This document shows, piece by piece, positions 54,163 to 64,000 of a stretch of DNA of 64,000 nucleotides (positions are counted from its first letter, which is position 1; each line of letters starts with the position of its first letter). The notes under the pieces were generated by a model, which saw only the letters and a list, made by a program, of their open reading frames with translations, did no database searches and was not told where the DNA came from. The stretch covers positions 55,351,001 through 55,415,000 of the forward strand of contig JAUMIR010000003.1 in assembly GCA_030847615.1 (NCBI GenBank), read 5' to 3'. The stretch comes from Gambelia wislizenii (lineage: Eukaryota > Chordata > Lepidosauria > Squamata > Crotaphytidae). Position numbers and translations under genes: made by a program.

Positions 54163-57137
54163 TCATAGAATTGCAGAGTTGGAAGAGACCACGAGGGCCA
54201 TCCAGTCCAACCCCCTGCCATGCAGGAAATCACGATCAAAGCATCCCCAACAGATGGCCATCCAGCCTCTGTTTAAAGACCTCCAGGGAAGGAGACTCCG
54301 AGGGAGTGCGTTCCACTGCCAAATAGTTCTTACTGTCAAAAAGTTCCTCCTAATGTTGAGGTGGAATCTCTGTTCCTGGAGCTTGCACCCATTGCTCCGT
54401 GTCCCAGTATCTGGAGCAGCAGAAAACAAGCCTGCTCCATCCTCAGCGTGACATCCCTTCAAATACTTAAACAGGGCTATCATATCGCCTCTAAACCGTC
54501 TTTTTTCCAGGCTAAACATACCCAGCTCCCTAAGTCTCTCCTCATAAGGCATCATTTCCAGACCTTTCACCATTTTAGTTGCCCTTCTCTGGACACGCTC
54601 CAATTTGTCAATATCCTTTTTGAATTGTGGTGCCCAGAACTGGACACAGTATTCTAAGTGAGGTCTGACCAAGGCAGAACAGAGTGGCACTATTACTTCC
54701 CTTGATCTAGACACTATACTTCTATTGATACAGCCCAAAATTGCATTGGCCTTTTTAGCTGCCGCATCACACTGTTGGCTCATGTTTAACTTGTGGTCTA
54801 CTAGGACTCCTAGATCCCTTTCGCACGTAGTCTCATTCAGCCAGGTCTCTCCCATCCTATATTTATGCATTTCATTTTTCCGCCCTAAATGCAGTACTTT
54901 ACATTTCTCCGTATTGAATTTCATTTTGTTCGCTTTGGCCCAGCTCTCCAGTCTATCCAGGTCATTCTGAATTTTGATCCTGTCCTCTAGGGTATTAGCT
55001 ACTCCTCCTAATTTGGTGTCATCTGCAATTTGATAAGTATGCCCCTAATTCCCTCATCCAAGTCATTGATAAAGATGTTGAATAGCACTGGGCCCAGGAC
55101 AGAACCCTGTGGCACCCCACTGGTCACATCTTTCCAAGACGAAGAGGAGCCATTGCTGAGCACCCTTTGGGTTTGGCCGGTCAACCAATTACAAATCCAT
55201 TGAACAGTTAACTTGTCTAGCCCACATTTTACAAGCTTGTTTGCAAGAATGTCATGGGGAACCTTGTCAAAGGCCTTACTGAAATCAAGGTATGCGATGT
55301 CCACAGCATTCCCTTCATCTACCAAGATGGTAATTTTATCAAAAAAAGAGATCAGATTAGTCTGGCATGACTTGTTTCTCTGAAACCCATGTTGACTTTT
55401 TGTGATTATGGCATTGCCTTCTAAATGTTCACAGACTCTCTGTTTAATGATCTGCTCTAGACTCTTTCCTAGTATTGATGTCAGACTAACTGGACGATAA
55501 TTGTTGGGATCCTCTTTTTTCCCCTTTTTGAAGATGAGAACAATGTTTGCCCTCCTCCAGTCTGCTGGGACTTCTCCTGTTCTCCAGGAGTTCTCAAAGA
55601 TTATTGCCAATGGCTCTGAGATTATATTTGCCAGCTCTTTTAATACTCTTGGATGTAGTTCATCTGGTCCTGGAGATTTAAATTTATTTAGATTAAGAAG
55701 GTATTCCTGTACTACCTCTTTACTTATTTTGAGCTGGATTTCCCCTATTGTGTCCTCTGTTCCATTATCCTCAGGTTGGTCACCCTTTTCCTTTTCTGAA
55801 AACACTGAGGCAAAGAAGGTGTTGAGTAATTCTGCCTTTTCTCTGTCCTCTGTTAGCATTTTGCCATCTTCTCCGCCTAGTGGCCCTATCATTTCCTTCT
55901 TCCTCCTTTTGCTGCAGACATACCCAAAAAACCCCTTTTTATTGTTCTTAACCTCCCTAGCAAGCCTGAGCTCATTCTGCGCTTTAGCTTTTCTGACTTT
56001 ACTCCTACACGTGTTCGCTATCTGTTTGAATTCTTCTTTGGTGATTTCCCCCCTTTTCCATTTCCTATACATGTTCCGTTTAAAACTTAGCTCCATTGAA
56101 AGTTCTTTAGTCATCCATCCTGGTTTCTTGAGACACCTCCCATTTTTCTTCCTCAATGGTACTGTTTGAAATTGTGCCTTCAGTATCTCCCTTTTGAGAA
56201 AGTCCCATCCGTCTTGAGGTCTCTTCTCTTTTAGTATTCCTGACCATGGGATCACCCCCAGTATTTCCCTGAGTTTATTGAAATCAGCTCTCCTAAAGTC
56301 AAGGATGTGTGTCTGACTATGCCTGGCTTCTCCTTTCCATTGTATAACAAACTCCAGGAGAACATGATCACTCTCACCTAAGGATCCCACCACTTGCACC
56401 CCATTAACCAGGTCATCTCTGTTGGTTAGGATCAGATCTAAAATAGCTGACCCCCTTGTTGCCTCTTCCACCTTTTGGACCATGAAATTGTCTTCCAGGC
56501 AAGTAAGGAATTTGCTAGACCTTGAAGTTTTGGCTGAGTTAGATTGCCAGCAAATATCAGGATAGTTGAAGTCACCCATCACTATTACATCTCTCCTTTC
56601 TGCATGTGTGTTCATCTGTTCTAGAAAGGCATCATCCAATTCCTCCGTCTGATTTGGGGGTCTGTAGTAGAGTCCCACAATATCATCCCTGTTGTTTCCT
56701 TCCCCTTTAATTTTTATCCACATGCTCTCCACCTGGCTTCCAGTATTGATGTCATGGATCACTTCACTGGTGTAAATATCCCTGACATATAATGCTATTC
56801 CTCCTCCTTTCCTGTTTGGCCTGTTTCTCCTATAAAGGTTATACCCCTCTATTCCTACATTCCAATCATGAGACTCGTCCCACCAGGTTTCAGTAATGCC
56901 TATTATATCATATTTGTTTTGTAGTGCGAGGAGTTCAAGTTCATCTTGCTTATTTCCCATGCTCTGTGCATTAGTGTAGAGACATCTGAGACCATGTGTT
57001 CCCTTTACTTGCTTCCTGTGCAAGTTTTTTTGCCTCCCACTGTTGGGTCCTTGCACTGTTTGCCTTGTTCCCTCTGTGACAGTTTGACTATTTTCTCCAG
57101 CCCTTTTGCCTTCCAGAATACTGTCTCCCTCCCCCAT
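54163..57137 (-). pseudogene. CR1 ORF2: APE endonuclease and reverse transcriptase, one frameshift
   Basis: About 990 residues, the usual CR1 length. Endonuclease: [46 protein letters not shown] (57,000-56,350). [18 protein letters not shown] (about 55,680), [29 protein letters not shown] (about 55,290), [19 protein letters not shown] (about 55,100). One base is missing near 55,027-55,031, exactly at the FADD catalytic motif, so the first 709 residues end in a wrong-frame tail and stop at 55,008. The correct frame resumes and runs to 54,163 through RDLGVLVDHKLNMSQQCDAA and RPHLEYCVQFWAP. The ATG at 57,137 follows the ORF1 stop by five bases. Confidence 0.93.
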
Positions 57138-57142
57138 TTGAC

Positions 57143-58116
57143 TCAGTTTAAAGCCCTCCTGATCAAATTCTTGAGACTGTTGGCAAAAATGTTTCTTCCA
57201 ACTTTTGTAAGATGCACCCCATCTCTTGCCAGAAGTCCCCCCTCATGGAAGCGCAGTCCATGATCCAAGAATCCAATTTGTTCTTGGCGACACCATCTAC
57301 GGAGCCAGTTGTTTACGTCAGCTATTTTCCTCTCCCTTCTTGGACCATGCCCTTCAACTGGCAGAAGAGATGAGATGACCACCTGTGCGTCCATTTCTTT
57401 CAGCTTCCTCCCCAGGGCCTCATAATCTCTTCTGATCTTGGGAAAGCTGTGCCTTGCAGTATCATTGGTTCCCACATGGACCAAAAGGAAGGGGTAATGA
57501 TCCGTAGGCTTGACGAGTCTTGTCAGCCTCTCGGTCACATCACAGATCTTTGCCCCAGGGGACAACACACCTCCCGAGTCATCTTGTCAGGGCCACATAC
57601 CACTGCTTCTGTACCCCACAGCAAGGAGTCCCCCACCACCACACACCTCCGCTGAGGCTTCGCAGCTGCTGTTCCTTGCGGTGGTCCTCTCAAGGTCCCC
57701 TGCTCTACCCCTGAAGTCTGTCCATGCTGTTATTCCTTGTTGTCCTTGATAAGGGAAAGGGCTTCGAATCGATTCTGTAGCTGCAAGCTGCTGGAAGAAT
57801 CCCTGGATTTTCTTGTTTTGTGTGTGACATTCCTCCAGCTGTCTACTTCCTGTGTCTGTGAAGTGACCCTCTCCTCCACAGCCACTTCCTCTGTGTGGTC
57901 CCCATCCAAGACTGTTCGTTCTGTTCTGTCCAGGAAAACCTGTTGCTCGCGAATCGGTTGAAGTGTAGCTACTCGTGTCTCCAGCTGCTGTACTTTCTCC
58001 TCCAAGAGGGCTACCAGCTTGCATTTGGTGCATGTGAAGTTCTCCACATTTGTAGACAAGAAGACAAACATCGCACAAGTGTTGCTAGTGACTGCTGCAG
58101 TCCCCTCAGTGTCCAT
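57143..58116 (-). pseudogene. CR1 ORF1: zinc/coiled-coil N-terminus and SGNH esterase domain
   Basis: About 324 residues. N-terminus: CX2C (CTKC, about 58,030) and a coiled coil (ALLEEKVQQLETRVATL). The C-terminal half is the esterase-like domain of CR1 ORF1: GDSL (about 57,620-57,634), HVGTND (about 57,460-57,480) and DGVHL (57,207-57,224), the three SGNH/GDSL-hydrolase blocks. Broken by TAA at 57,732-57,730 and by a one-base frameshift near 57,565. The role is thought to be RNA or membrane-associated chaperoning; esterase function is known for some CR1 relatives. Confidence 0.88.
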
Positions 58117-58119
58117 GGT

Positions 58120-58620
58120 GAGAGCTTTTAGGTAATCTAAGAACTCTTAGTTAATGCTGAGAATGCTAAGCTGTACTTTTAGGTATGCTGTATTTTTGTT
58201 TGGTTACTGACTCACAGTTACTGACTCACAGTTCAATCTCCCCAGTAAGAATGGCTGTCCAGAAGCTGCTCTCCTTCTTCTCCCTGGCAGGAAACTCGCC
58301 TGGAAACTGGCAGGAAACTTGCTGTCCAGAAGCTGCTCTCCTTCTCTCTGGCAGGAAACTGGCCTGGAAAGCCTCTGCAAGGAGTTATATAGAGCTAGGC
58401 TCCCAGCTTCACCCCCTAGTGACTCACAGGTGTGACTCACAGGTGTGACTCACAGGAAGGCTCTTGAGGGTAAAAGGGCAAGGTCAGAAGTTCGAGCCCC
58501 TCAACAACAAGCAGCCTCTCCCAACAGTTTTAAAAAAATTCAATCTCCCCAGTAAGAATGGCTGTCCAGAAGCTGCTCTCCTTCTTCTCCCTGGCAGGAA
58601 ACTCGCCTGGAAACTGGCCT
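58120..58620 (-). promoter_or_regulatory. CR1 5' UTR with repeated promoter units
   Basis: A roughly 80-bp unit (AATGGCTGTCCAGAAGCTGC then TCTCCTTCTTCTCCCTGG on the plus strand) is present at about 58,229-58,308 and 58,538-58,618, with a partial third copy at about 58,319-58,360. Five TGACTCA motifs (58,208, 58,222, 58,420, 58,433, 58,446) match the AP-1 consensus. A TATA-like CTATATAA lies on the minus strand at about 58,384-58,391. An internal promoter is expected for a mobile LINE; the use of these sites is inference. Confidence 0.6.
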
Positions 58621-58661
58621 GATTTCTTAATCACTTTTCTGCCCACCGAGAGTCCCTTGTA

Positions 58662-58897
58662 CAGTCGGTCCTCCTTATCCATGGTTTCTTTATCCACAAA
58701 TTCAACTAACCACAACTTGAAAATATTATTGTTTAAATATTCCAAAAAGCAAAACTTGCTGTTCACCATTTTATATAAGGAACACCATTTTCCTATGCCA
58801 CTGTATATAATGGGACTTGAGCATCCATGGATTTTGGCATCCACTGGTGGTGGTGGTGGTCCTAGAACCAAAACCCAGCATATGGCAAGGGTCTCTG
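58662..58897 (+). mobile_element. Tigger/pogo-like MITE with TA duplication
   Basis: Starts CAGTCGGTCCTCCTTATCCA and ends GGCAAGGGTCTCTG between TA dinucleotides (58,660-58,661; 58,898-58,899). Same family and orientation as 12,492-12,729. A (GGT)n stretch at about 58,846-58,860 is a local expansion. Confidence 0.85.
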
Positions 58898-58899
58898 TA

Positions 58900-61140
58900 A
58901 GTTGCTAGGAGCATGCAGTCAAGCTTTGGCATCCCTATTTTCAACGTTTGCATCCCTATTTTCAACTTTCCTGGATTGAGGGGGAAGGTATATAAGCATA
59001 TTTGATGGAACATGTGTTTCCCTGTGTAACAGATATGTATTCCATTTACCTGACTGTCTATATTGTGTCTCTCATCATTCACTGTACTAGGCATACACCA
59101 TAACTTCTACAAAAACATGTTCTATTCTAAGATTGGGATGGAACACCAAATATGCTTATGCTCCCACTCACTGAGGAAAAATGGGAGTTTTGCTATTTAT
59201 GCCAATGTTTTCTGTAACATACCTTACTCTAAAATTATGAAACCTGTAAGCTTATACAGTTATACAAACCAAGTTTACATTCTGGTATGCTAACTATAAT
59301 AAATGTGAAACAATTCCAAGTGAAATCAATTGAAGTAAATCATACCTTGAGTACATTCAATTAGAATGACACTAAAACGAACTCCTAAGTGTAATTCTTA
59401 GTTAAGATTGGAAAGTCTTCAAATTTTCTAGAGTTCTGTTTCTTACAGAGTGTTTCCCAGAATTATTACCCTCACACAAGTTAATGGCGCTGGGGGGGTG
59501 GGGAGGAGGTTCTTGTGCTCTTTTGTCTTCCCCTGTTTCCTTGACAAAATGAGCCAGAGTCCATACAGGAATGCTGGCCCATCCCTACAGCTGCCTCTGC
59601 TGCCATTTACTTTGCTATCTCAGAAGCAACATGTGACTGAAGACCCCCTGCATGTGACCAGCCTTACTCACATGCTGAAGGACCTTTGCCTGGATTCAGG
59701 GAGAGTCAGGGAGATGAAGGCAGCAGCAAGAGTTGGTGTGCCAGATAGGCTCCTGCAGACATATGGGGCCCATTCTAGGTTTTGGCTGGTATGAATGGAT
59801 TTAAACAGGTCCTATGCTATAATGCTTTATCAGGTCCTACCCCGTCCTATCCCATCTCAACTCCATATCTGCAGCGGAGGTGGTGAGGACTGCTTGGGGG
59901 CAAAACAGGGCAAATGCCCTGCATCATATGGACTGCAGGTCTCTGAGATGGGGCAGACCATGTTATTTGGCCCGTGTAGGTAAAGCCGTAATCTCAAGTG
60001 AACCTAGCATACTATATAATTGTTAAAAATAATAGCAGCTTTGGACTTCCAAGGGTAATAAATCCAGAAGGAAGAAAGGTGAGACTTTCGCATGTTGCAT
60101 CCCTGGTACTTTCCTCCTAATTTGACCATTGTGTGGGGAAATCATTTGAAAGAGTTAAGGCCTGTGCCTGGTTTTTAGCCACAGAGACTTATGCAAATGA
60201 AAAAGAGAGGCTGCTGATCTTTGGAAATGTCCCAATTCCCATCTGCCTGCTTGCCTCAGAAAATCCTCTGAACAAACAATTGAGATAAAATCTGTCATTG
60301 TAACAAGATTAACCATTGGCTGGATTCACAAGCCTGTTGGGATACTTCTATTGCCTTGCAATCTGTTATCTCTGTGAACCTTCCTCAGCTTTCAAATCTG
60401 TTTCTTGTACTTACTAAATTTGCTAGGTAATTACTACTTTTATCCGCATTTAAGCAAGCTGATTGTATAAATGTTAGACACTGGTAGGTCCTGACATAAT
60501 CTTAATCCTGTGACTTTGCTTTATGTTTGCCTGCTAATGTGGAAGAGCTGAAATGTGCAGTGTGGGATATTTTCCATAATACTGACTCAAGGGACATACA
60601 AAGGATGCCACACACAGCCACACAAGTGAGAAATTTGAAAATTGACACATGTGAGACATTCTGAATTATACTGACATACTGCAGGTGCAAAGAATGGGAG
60701 AACAAAATAGAATAGGGGGTGTGGGGGAGGAGCTCCAATTTACCATGTGAACAAGTTTCAGAAGTTTCATACTACCAGATCTTTTATTTCTAGGAAGTTT
60801 CATGCAGGCAATATCAATTTTCTTGTGAGAAGATTGTAGTGTGGAGGGGAAAGGTATGGTATTTTGTAATATATGTTTATATAAGTTAAGAGTTAGGGAC
60901 CAGGCAAGCATGTTAGCAGGATGTAGTTGAAAATCAGAATAATATAATCCAATTGAAAACCATAAAAGTATAAATTGTATAAAATGTACAAATGTAATTA
61001 AATAAACTGTGCCCTGTAAGAATAGCAGTGTAAATCAAGTCAAAATGAATGCAATGCAACTAAATCAAATTGTAACCGTAATTGAAGGGGAAATCAAATC
61101 AAATTGAACCAAAAAATATAAATTGCAGTAGAAACAAAGA
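58900..61140. other. Anonymous DNA, about 2.2 kb
   Basis: Contains a tandem duplication of GCATCCCTATTTTCAAC at about 58,929-58,968. Frames at 59,450-59,983 are not convincing. From about 60,950 the sequence becomes A-rich and grades into the minisatellite. Confidence 0.4.
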
Positions 61141-61725
61141 AACTAAATTAAATGCAAGATAAAATTCAAAATGCGCAATAAATTCAAAATTCAAATATGC
61201 ACAAGAGAAAACACAAAATAAATGCAAGATTAAATTCAAAATGTGAATTAAAATTCAAAATTAAAAAAAATCAAAATGCACAATAAATTCAAAAGTCAAA
61301 TATACAAAAGAGAAAACCCAAAATAAATGCGAGATTAAATTCAAAATGTGAATTAAAATTCAGAATTCAAAAAAAATATTCAAAATGCACAATAAATTCA
61401 AAAGTCAAATATACAAAAGTGAAAACACAAAATAAATACGATATTAAATCCAAAATGTGAAATAAAACTCAAAATCCAAATAATCAAAAGAGAAAACACA
61501 AAATAAATGCAAGATAAAGTTCAAAATGCAGGGCAACATTCAAAATACAAATAACTACATTAGGACTAAAGAACATAGAAGGAGAAAACTCAAAATGCGG
61601 AATAAATTCAAAATACAAAGGAAGCAAAATTAGAAAAATTAGAATAGGAAGCAAAATTAGAAAATTAAATGCGGTCAAACCCAACTCCAACTGAATCAAA
61701 TTCAAAATTCAGATAAGCAAAATTA
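61141..61725. repeat. A-rich minisatellite, units of about 70-110 bp
   Basis: The block GAGAAAACACAAAATAAATG, then an AGAT-TAAATTCAAAATGTGAA-like run, recurs at 61,205, 61,310, 61,420 and 61,490 (spacings 105, 110 and 70 bp), with internal AATTCAAAA sub-repeats. No coding potential. Confidence 0.85.
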
Positions 61726-62115
61726 GAAATACAGAAAAATACAAAATGGTGGATACAAGCTAACTATAAATAAACAAAGGGAGCCCGGCCACGTGGCGTT
61801 AAGAGGCCCTCAACAAAGGCCTGAAGCCCCACAGAACATTCCCGGCCAGGTGGATGCAAGGCAAAAATTAGAAATACAGAAAATTACCAAATGGCGAATA
61901 CAAACTAAATGCAAATAAACAAAGGGCCCGGCCACGTGGTGGTAAGAGGCCCTCAACAAAGCCACATGGAAAATTCCCGGCCAGGTGGAGGCAAGGCAGG
62001 GTGACCCGCACAAGGCGAGAGGCGGGGCAGAGCCTAACAAAGGCCCTCAACAAAGGCCTGAAGCCACACGGAAAATTCCCAGCCACGTGGAGGCACCTCA
62101 CCTAACAAAGGCCTC
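61726..62115. repeat. 143-bp tandem repeat with CACGTG boxes
   Basis: Two units of about 143 bp (about 61,726-61,864 and 61,865-62,007) and a partial third (62,039-62,115). Each joins an A-rich half (TTAGAAATACAGAAAA) to a GC-rich half (GGCCACGTGG...AGAGGCCCTCAACAAAG...TTCCCGGCCAGGTGG). CACGTG occurs at 61,790, 61,933, 62,084 and, outside the units, 62,189. Confidence 0.85.
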
Positions 62116-62905
62116 AACAAAAGCCTCGTGGGAGTCCCCCTGCGTCTGCACTCGCCCGCCACCCCCCACCAGGGGGTCGAAGCCCAAACACGTGGCAAGA
62201 CAACAAACAAAGGTGGGAAGGTGGTCACCACTGCCCCGAACCTCCCTACTGCACCCCGACTAGCCACACTATCCACGCCACCCCCTGCCCCAACCGCACT
62301 GCCGCTCCTAACTCCCCATCCTAGCCGTTCCGAACCCTCCCTCCCAGCTGTTCAGAACTCCCAGCCTCCCCCCACCCCCGCCGCCGGCTCCCCGGACGCT
62401 CTCTCCCAGCCACCCTGACCAAAGGCACCAACCGCTCAGCGACCGCAACGATTGCTACAGGCAGAAAGCCAGGCGGGGGGGGGGGCTGGGCGAACCAGGA
62501 AAGCAAAGCTGGGGGTCCCGAGAGGCAAAAGCTGGGGTCCTGTGGGGGAGGGAAACTCAGAGCAAGGCGGGAGAGCAAGGGGTCAGGAGAGTGGAAGGCA
62601 AGGGGCCAGGGACCAGGAAAGTGGGCCAGGAGAGCGGGGGAGAGCGGGAAGGAAATAAGGCAAAGAGCGAGGGGAGAGAGCTAGGGGAGAAGAAGCTACA
62701 CAGGCTGCTCAAAAGCCTCAAACCCACACAAACTGCACTCATGCTCATACCCAGACACGCACACACACACGGCTGGGCTGCCACACAACTAATTGCCACC
62801 CAGTCGAAGCAAACCATCAGAATAAACAGATCTTTGATCCCACGCGGTCCGCTTCCAAGGAGAAAGAGGAGGAGGCCAGGGGCGGCAAAGGGCTAAATAA
62901 GCCTG
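61950..62905. promoter_or_regulatory. CpG-rich island, possible promoter
   Basis: GC-rich sequence with many CpG pairs, in contrast to the AT-rich flanks: a C-rich half (62,140-62,420) followed by a G-rich half (62,460-62,680). A CTAAATAAG TATA-like box at 62,892 and a GC box (ACTCCGCCCC, 62,911-62,920) follow. It could be a host promoter, an LTR or LINE 5' UTR, or a GC-rich satellite edge. I found no adjoining exon in the remaining 1 kb. Confidence 0.45.
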
Positions 62906-62959
62906 ACTCAACTCCGCCCCTGCCTCCTCCCAGCCAGGGTGTGCCTTCACCCTGGCCAT

Positions 62960-64000
62960 TTTTTTTCTTGCCCCATGTACGTCATTAAAACACCTCCCCC
63001 AGATCATTCATTCTTACAGATCCAGGGGGGGGGGTGTCTGTTCCATGCAAATGAACCTGTTTTAATTTGTTTTTCTTGCCAATTAGTTAACCTGGAATTG
63101 CAAATGAAGTCTATGGGCTTAATCAGACACACAAAATATGGTTTCATAATGACACCACATAAATACAAAAGGGTACACAGATCAGATGATGTCACCCTTT
63201 CACGTTTATGTACTGGCCATGAACCATACTTTTTTATTGACGGCCCAATCCATCAATAGATTGGATATGGTGATATTGTGCCAGCATTGCCAGCATATGA
63301 AACCTCATGCCAATGTCCTCTTGTCATTACCCTGTCAGTGGCTGGTCTGGCCAGAACACTTCCAGGTGAGATCACAACATCCAGGTTGGTGACACACTTT
63401 TTATGACCATCCCCAGTTTACTTAGGACATTTTTAGTGTGTTTATGTGCTATTTGTAACTTTTACTGTCTTATTTTTGTTTTTGTTTTTGAATTTCCCAT
63501 GCTGTGTATTCTCATGAAAATACACAGGATTTCAATAGAGGAAGTGAACGGAGCTCCATTAACTCCTCATTCATTGCTGGGAAGCCTTTTGATGGAATGA
63601 GAGGTAAGTGTGGCATGTGGAGTTCTTTTGCCGGCATAAAAATGGCAGAATTTATGCTGCCAAAAGAGCGGGGTTTAGAAGTGGTGGTCTGATAAAGTCC
63701 TATCTTTATCTTCTAATGACCAATCTCAAAACAAAGCATGCCAAATGCAATGTGAGAAAAATCAGAGGTTATAACATATTTTCACTAGTTCGGGGAGTAC
63801 CTTTTTTTGGGGGGGGGGAAACACCTGGATAAATGTGTGATCTAGTTTGATTCTGAAGAAACTAAAACTGGCAGATTCATCCAGCCCAAAAGCAGAACTC
63901 TCCCATAAAGAACAACAACAACATCATCAACAACAACAACATCTACTCCCTGAACATCATGTATCCATAAGGTTTCTTAACTCAATCCATCAGAGCCTCT
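62960..64000. other. Anonymous DNA to the window end
   Basis: No exon or transposon recognised. G-runs at 63,027 and 63,810 and a (CAA)n run at about 63,908-63,950 are the only simple features. Confidence 0.4.

Larger units (their letters stand above)
54149..58620 (-). mobile_element. Near-full-length CR1 LINE
   Basis: On the minus strand the order is a repeated 5' UTR (about 58,620-58,120), ORF1 (58,116-57,143), ORF2 (57,137-54,163) and a 3' end overlapping ORF2, finishing in ATTCTATG octamer repeats (54,149-54,172). Only three disabling changes are evident: one stop and one frameshift in ORF1, and one frameshift in ORF2. That makes it the best preserved autonomous element in the window. 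The 5' boundary is taken where the UTR repeat ends, near 58,620; no target duplication is obvious, as is usual for CR1. Confidence 0.93.

Noticed and set aside
55501..56169. 222-residue plus-strand open frame
   Set aside because: It lies antisense to the well-supported CR1 ORF2 and has no domain; a shadow of that gene.
58475..58505. Pol III B-box-like GTTCGAGCCC on the plus strand
   Set aside because: It sits in the CR1 5' UTR with no A box at the right distance and no tRNA fold.
59450..59983. Possible small exon-like frames
   Set aside because: No splice-site context, conserved motif or homology that I can recognise.
62321..62896. Pro/Arg-rich frames in the CpG island
   Set aside because: Composition follows GC content; no domain and no initiator context to support a gene.

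Overview
The window looks like non-coding, repeat-dense DNA from a squamate reptile (lizard or snake). I found no convincing host exon. The lineage call rests on the repeat mix: tRNA-headed SINEs whose tail matches a Bov-B LINE fragment in the same window (the Sauria SINE/Bov-B pairing), 5S-rRNA-headed SINEs with a related tail, CR1, L2 and L1-type LINEs, a Penelope-like element, a chromodomain Ty3/gypsy element of the Sushi-ichi type, and Tigger-like and hAT-like DNA elements. All element names come from reading the sequence; no database was searched.

Layout. 1-7.9 kb: L2 fragments, SINEs, fold-back MITEs and a Tigger-like MITE in anonymous AT-rich DNA. 7.93-9.90 kb: a 5'-truncated LINE with a C-terminal zinc finger, inserted into an older L2. 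9.9-16.1 kb: mostly anonymous, with a Tigger MITE, a CR1 tail and a possible degraded LTR. 16.4-17.1 kb: a 5S-headed SINE and a Penelope-like element. 17.24-23.55 kb: a 6.1-kb chromovirus with both LTRs, inserted into a palindromic MITE. 23.7-31.8 kb: scattered SINEs, a Bov-B fragment, a CR1 tail, and long stretches where I see nothing. 31.8-34.8 kb: a decayed LINE with a YAND active site.

34.9-50.5 kb is one old L2 copy cut into four collinear pieces. Three later events broke it: a full-length minus-strand L1 (35,412-43,193), which itself carries a 1.66-kb hAT-like element and a 0.26-kb LINE tail; a 5S-headed SINE; and a composite unit at 43,731-50,115 in which a full-length plus-strand L1 is fused to an L2 3' end and flanked by one 15-bp target duplication. 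50.5-53.1 kb is anonymous. 53.1-53.9 kb is a second Penelope-like copy that retains the GIY-YIG C-terminus. 54.15-58.6 kb is a nearly intact full-length CR1 on the minus strand, with one single-base frameshift in the reverse transcriptase active site. 58.7-61 kb is a Tigger MITE and anonymous DNA. 61.1-62.9 kb holds an A-rich minisatellite, a 143-bp tandem repeat with CACGTG boxes and a CpG-rich island. The rest is anonymous.

Relations. LINEs supply reverse transcriptase and endonuclease, SINEs carry LINE-type tails, and MITEs carry only the ends that transposases act on. Target duplications and interrupted reading frames give relative ages: L2 is oldest, then L1, 5S-headed SINE and chromovirus insertions, with the hAT-like element and LINE tail landing inside L1. 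CR1 is the best preserved autonomous element here.
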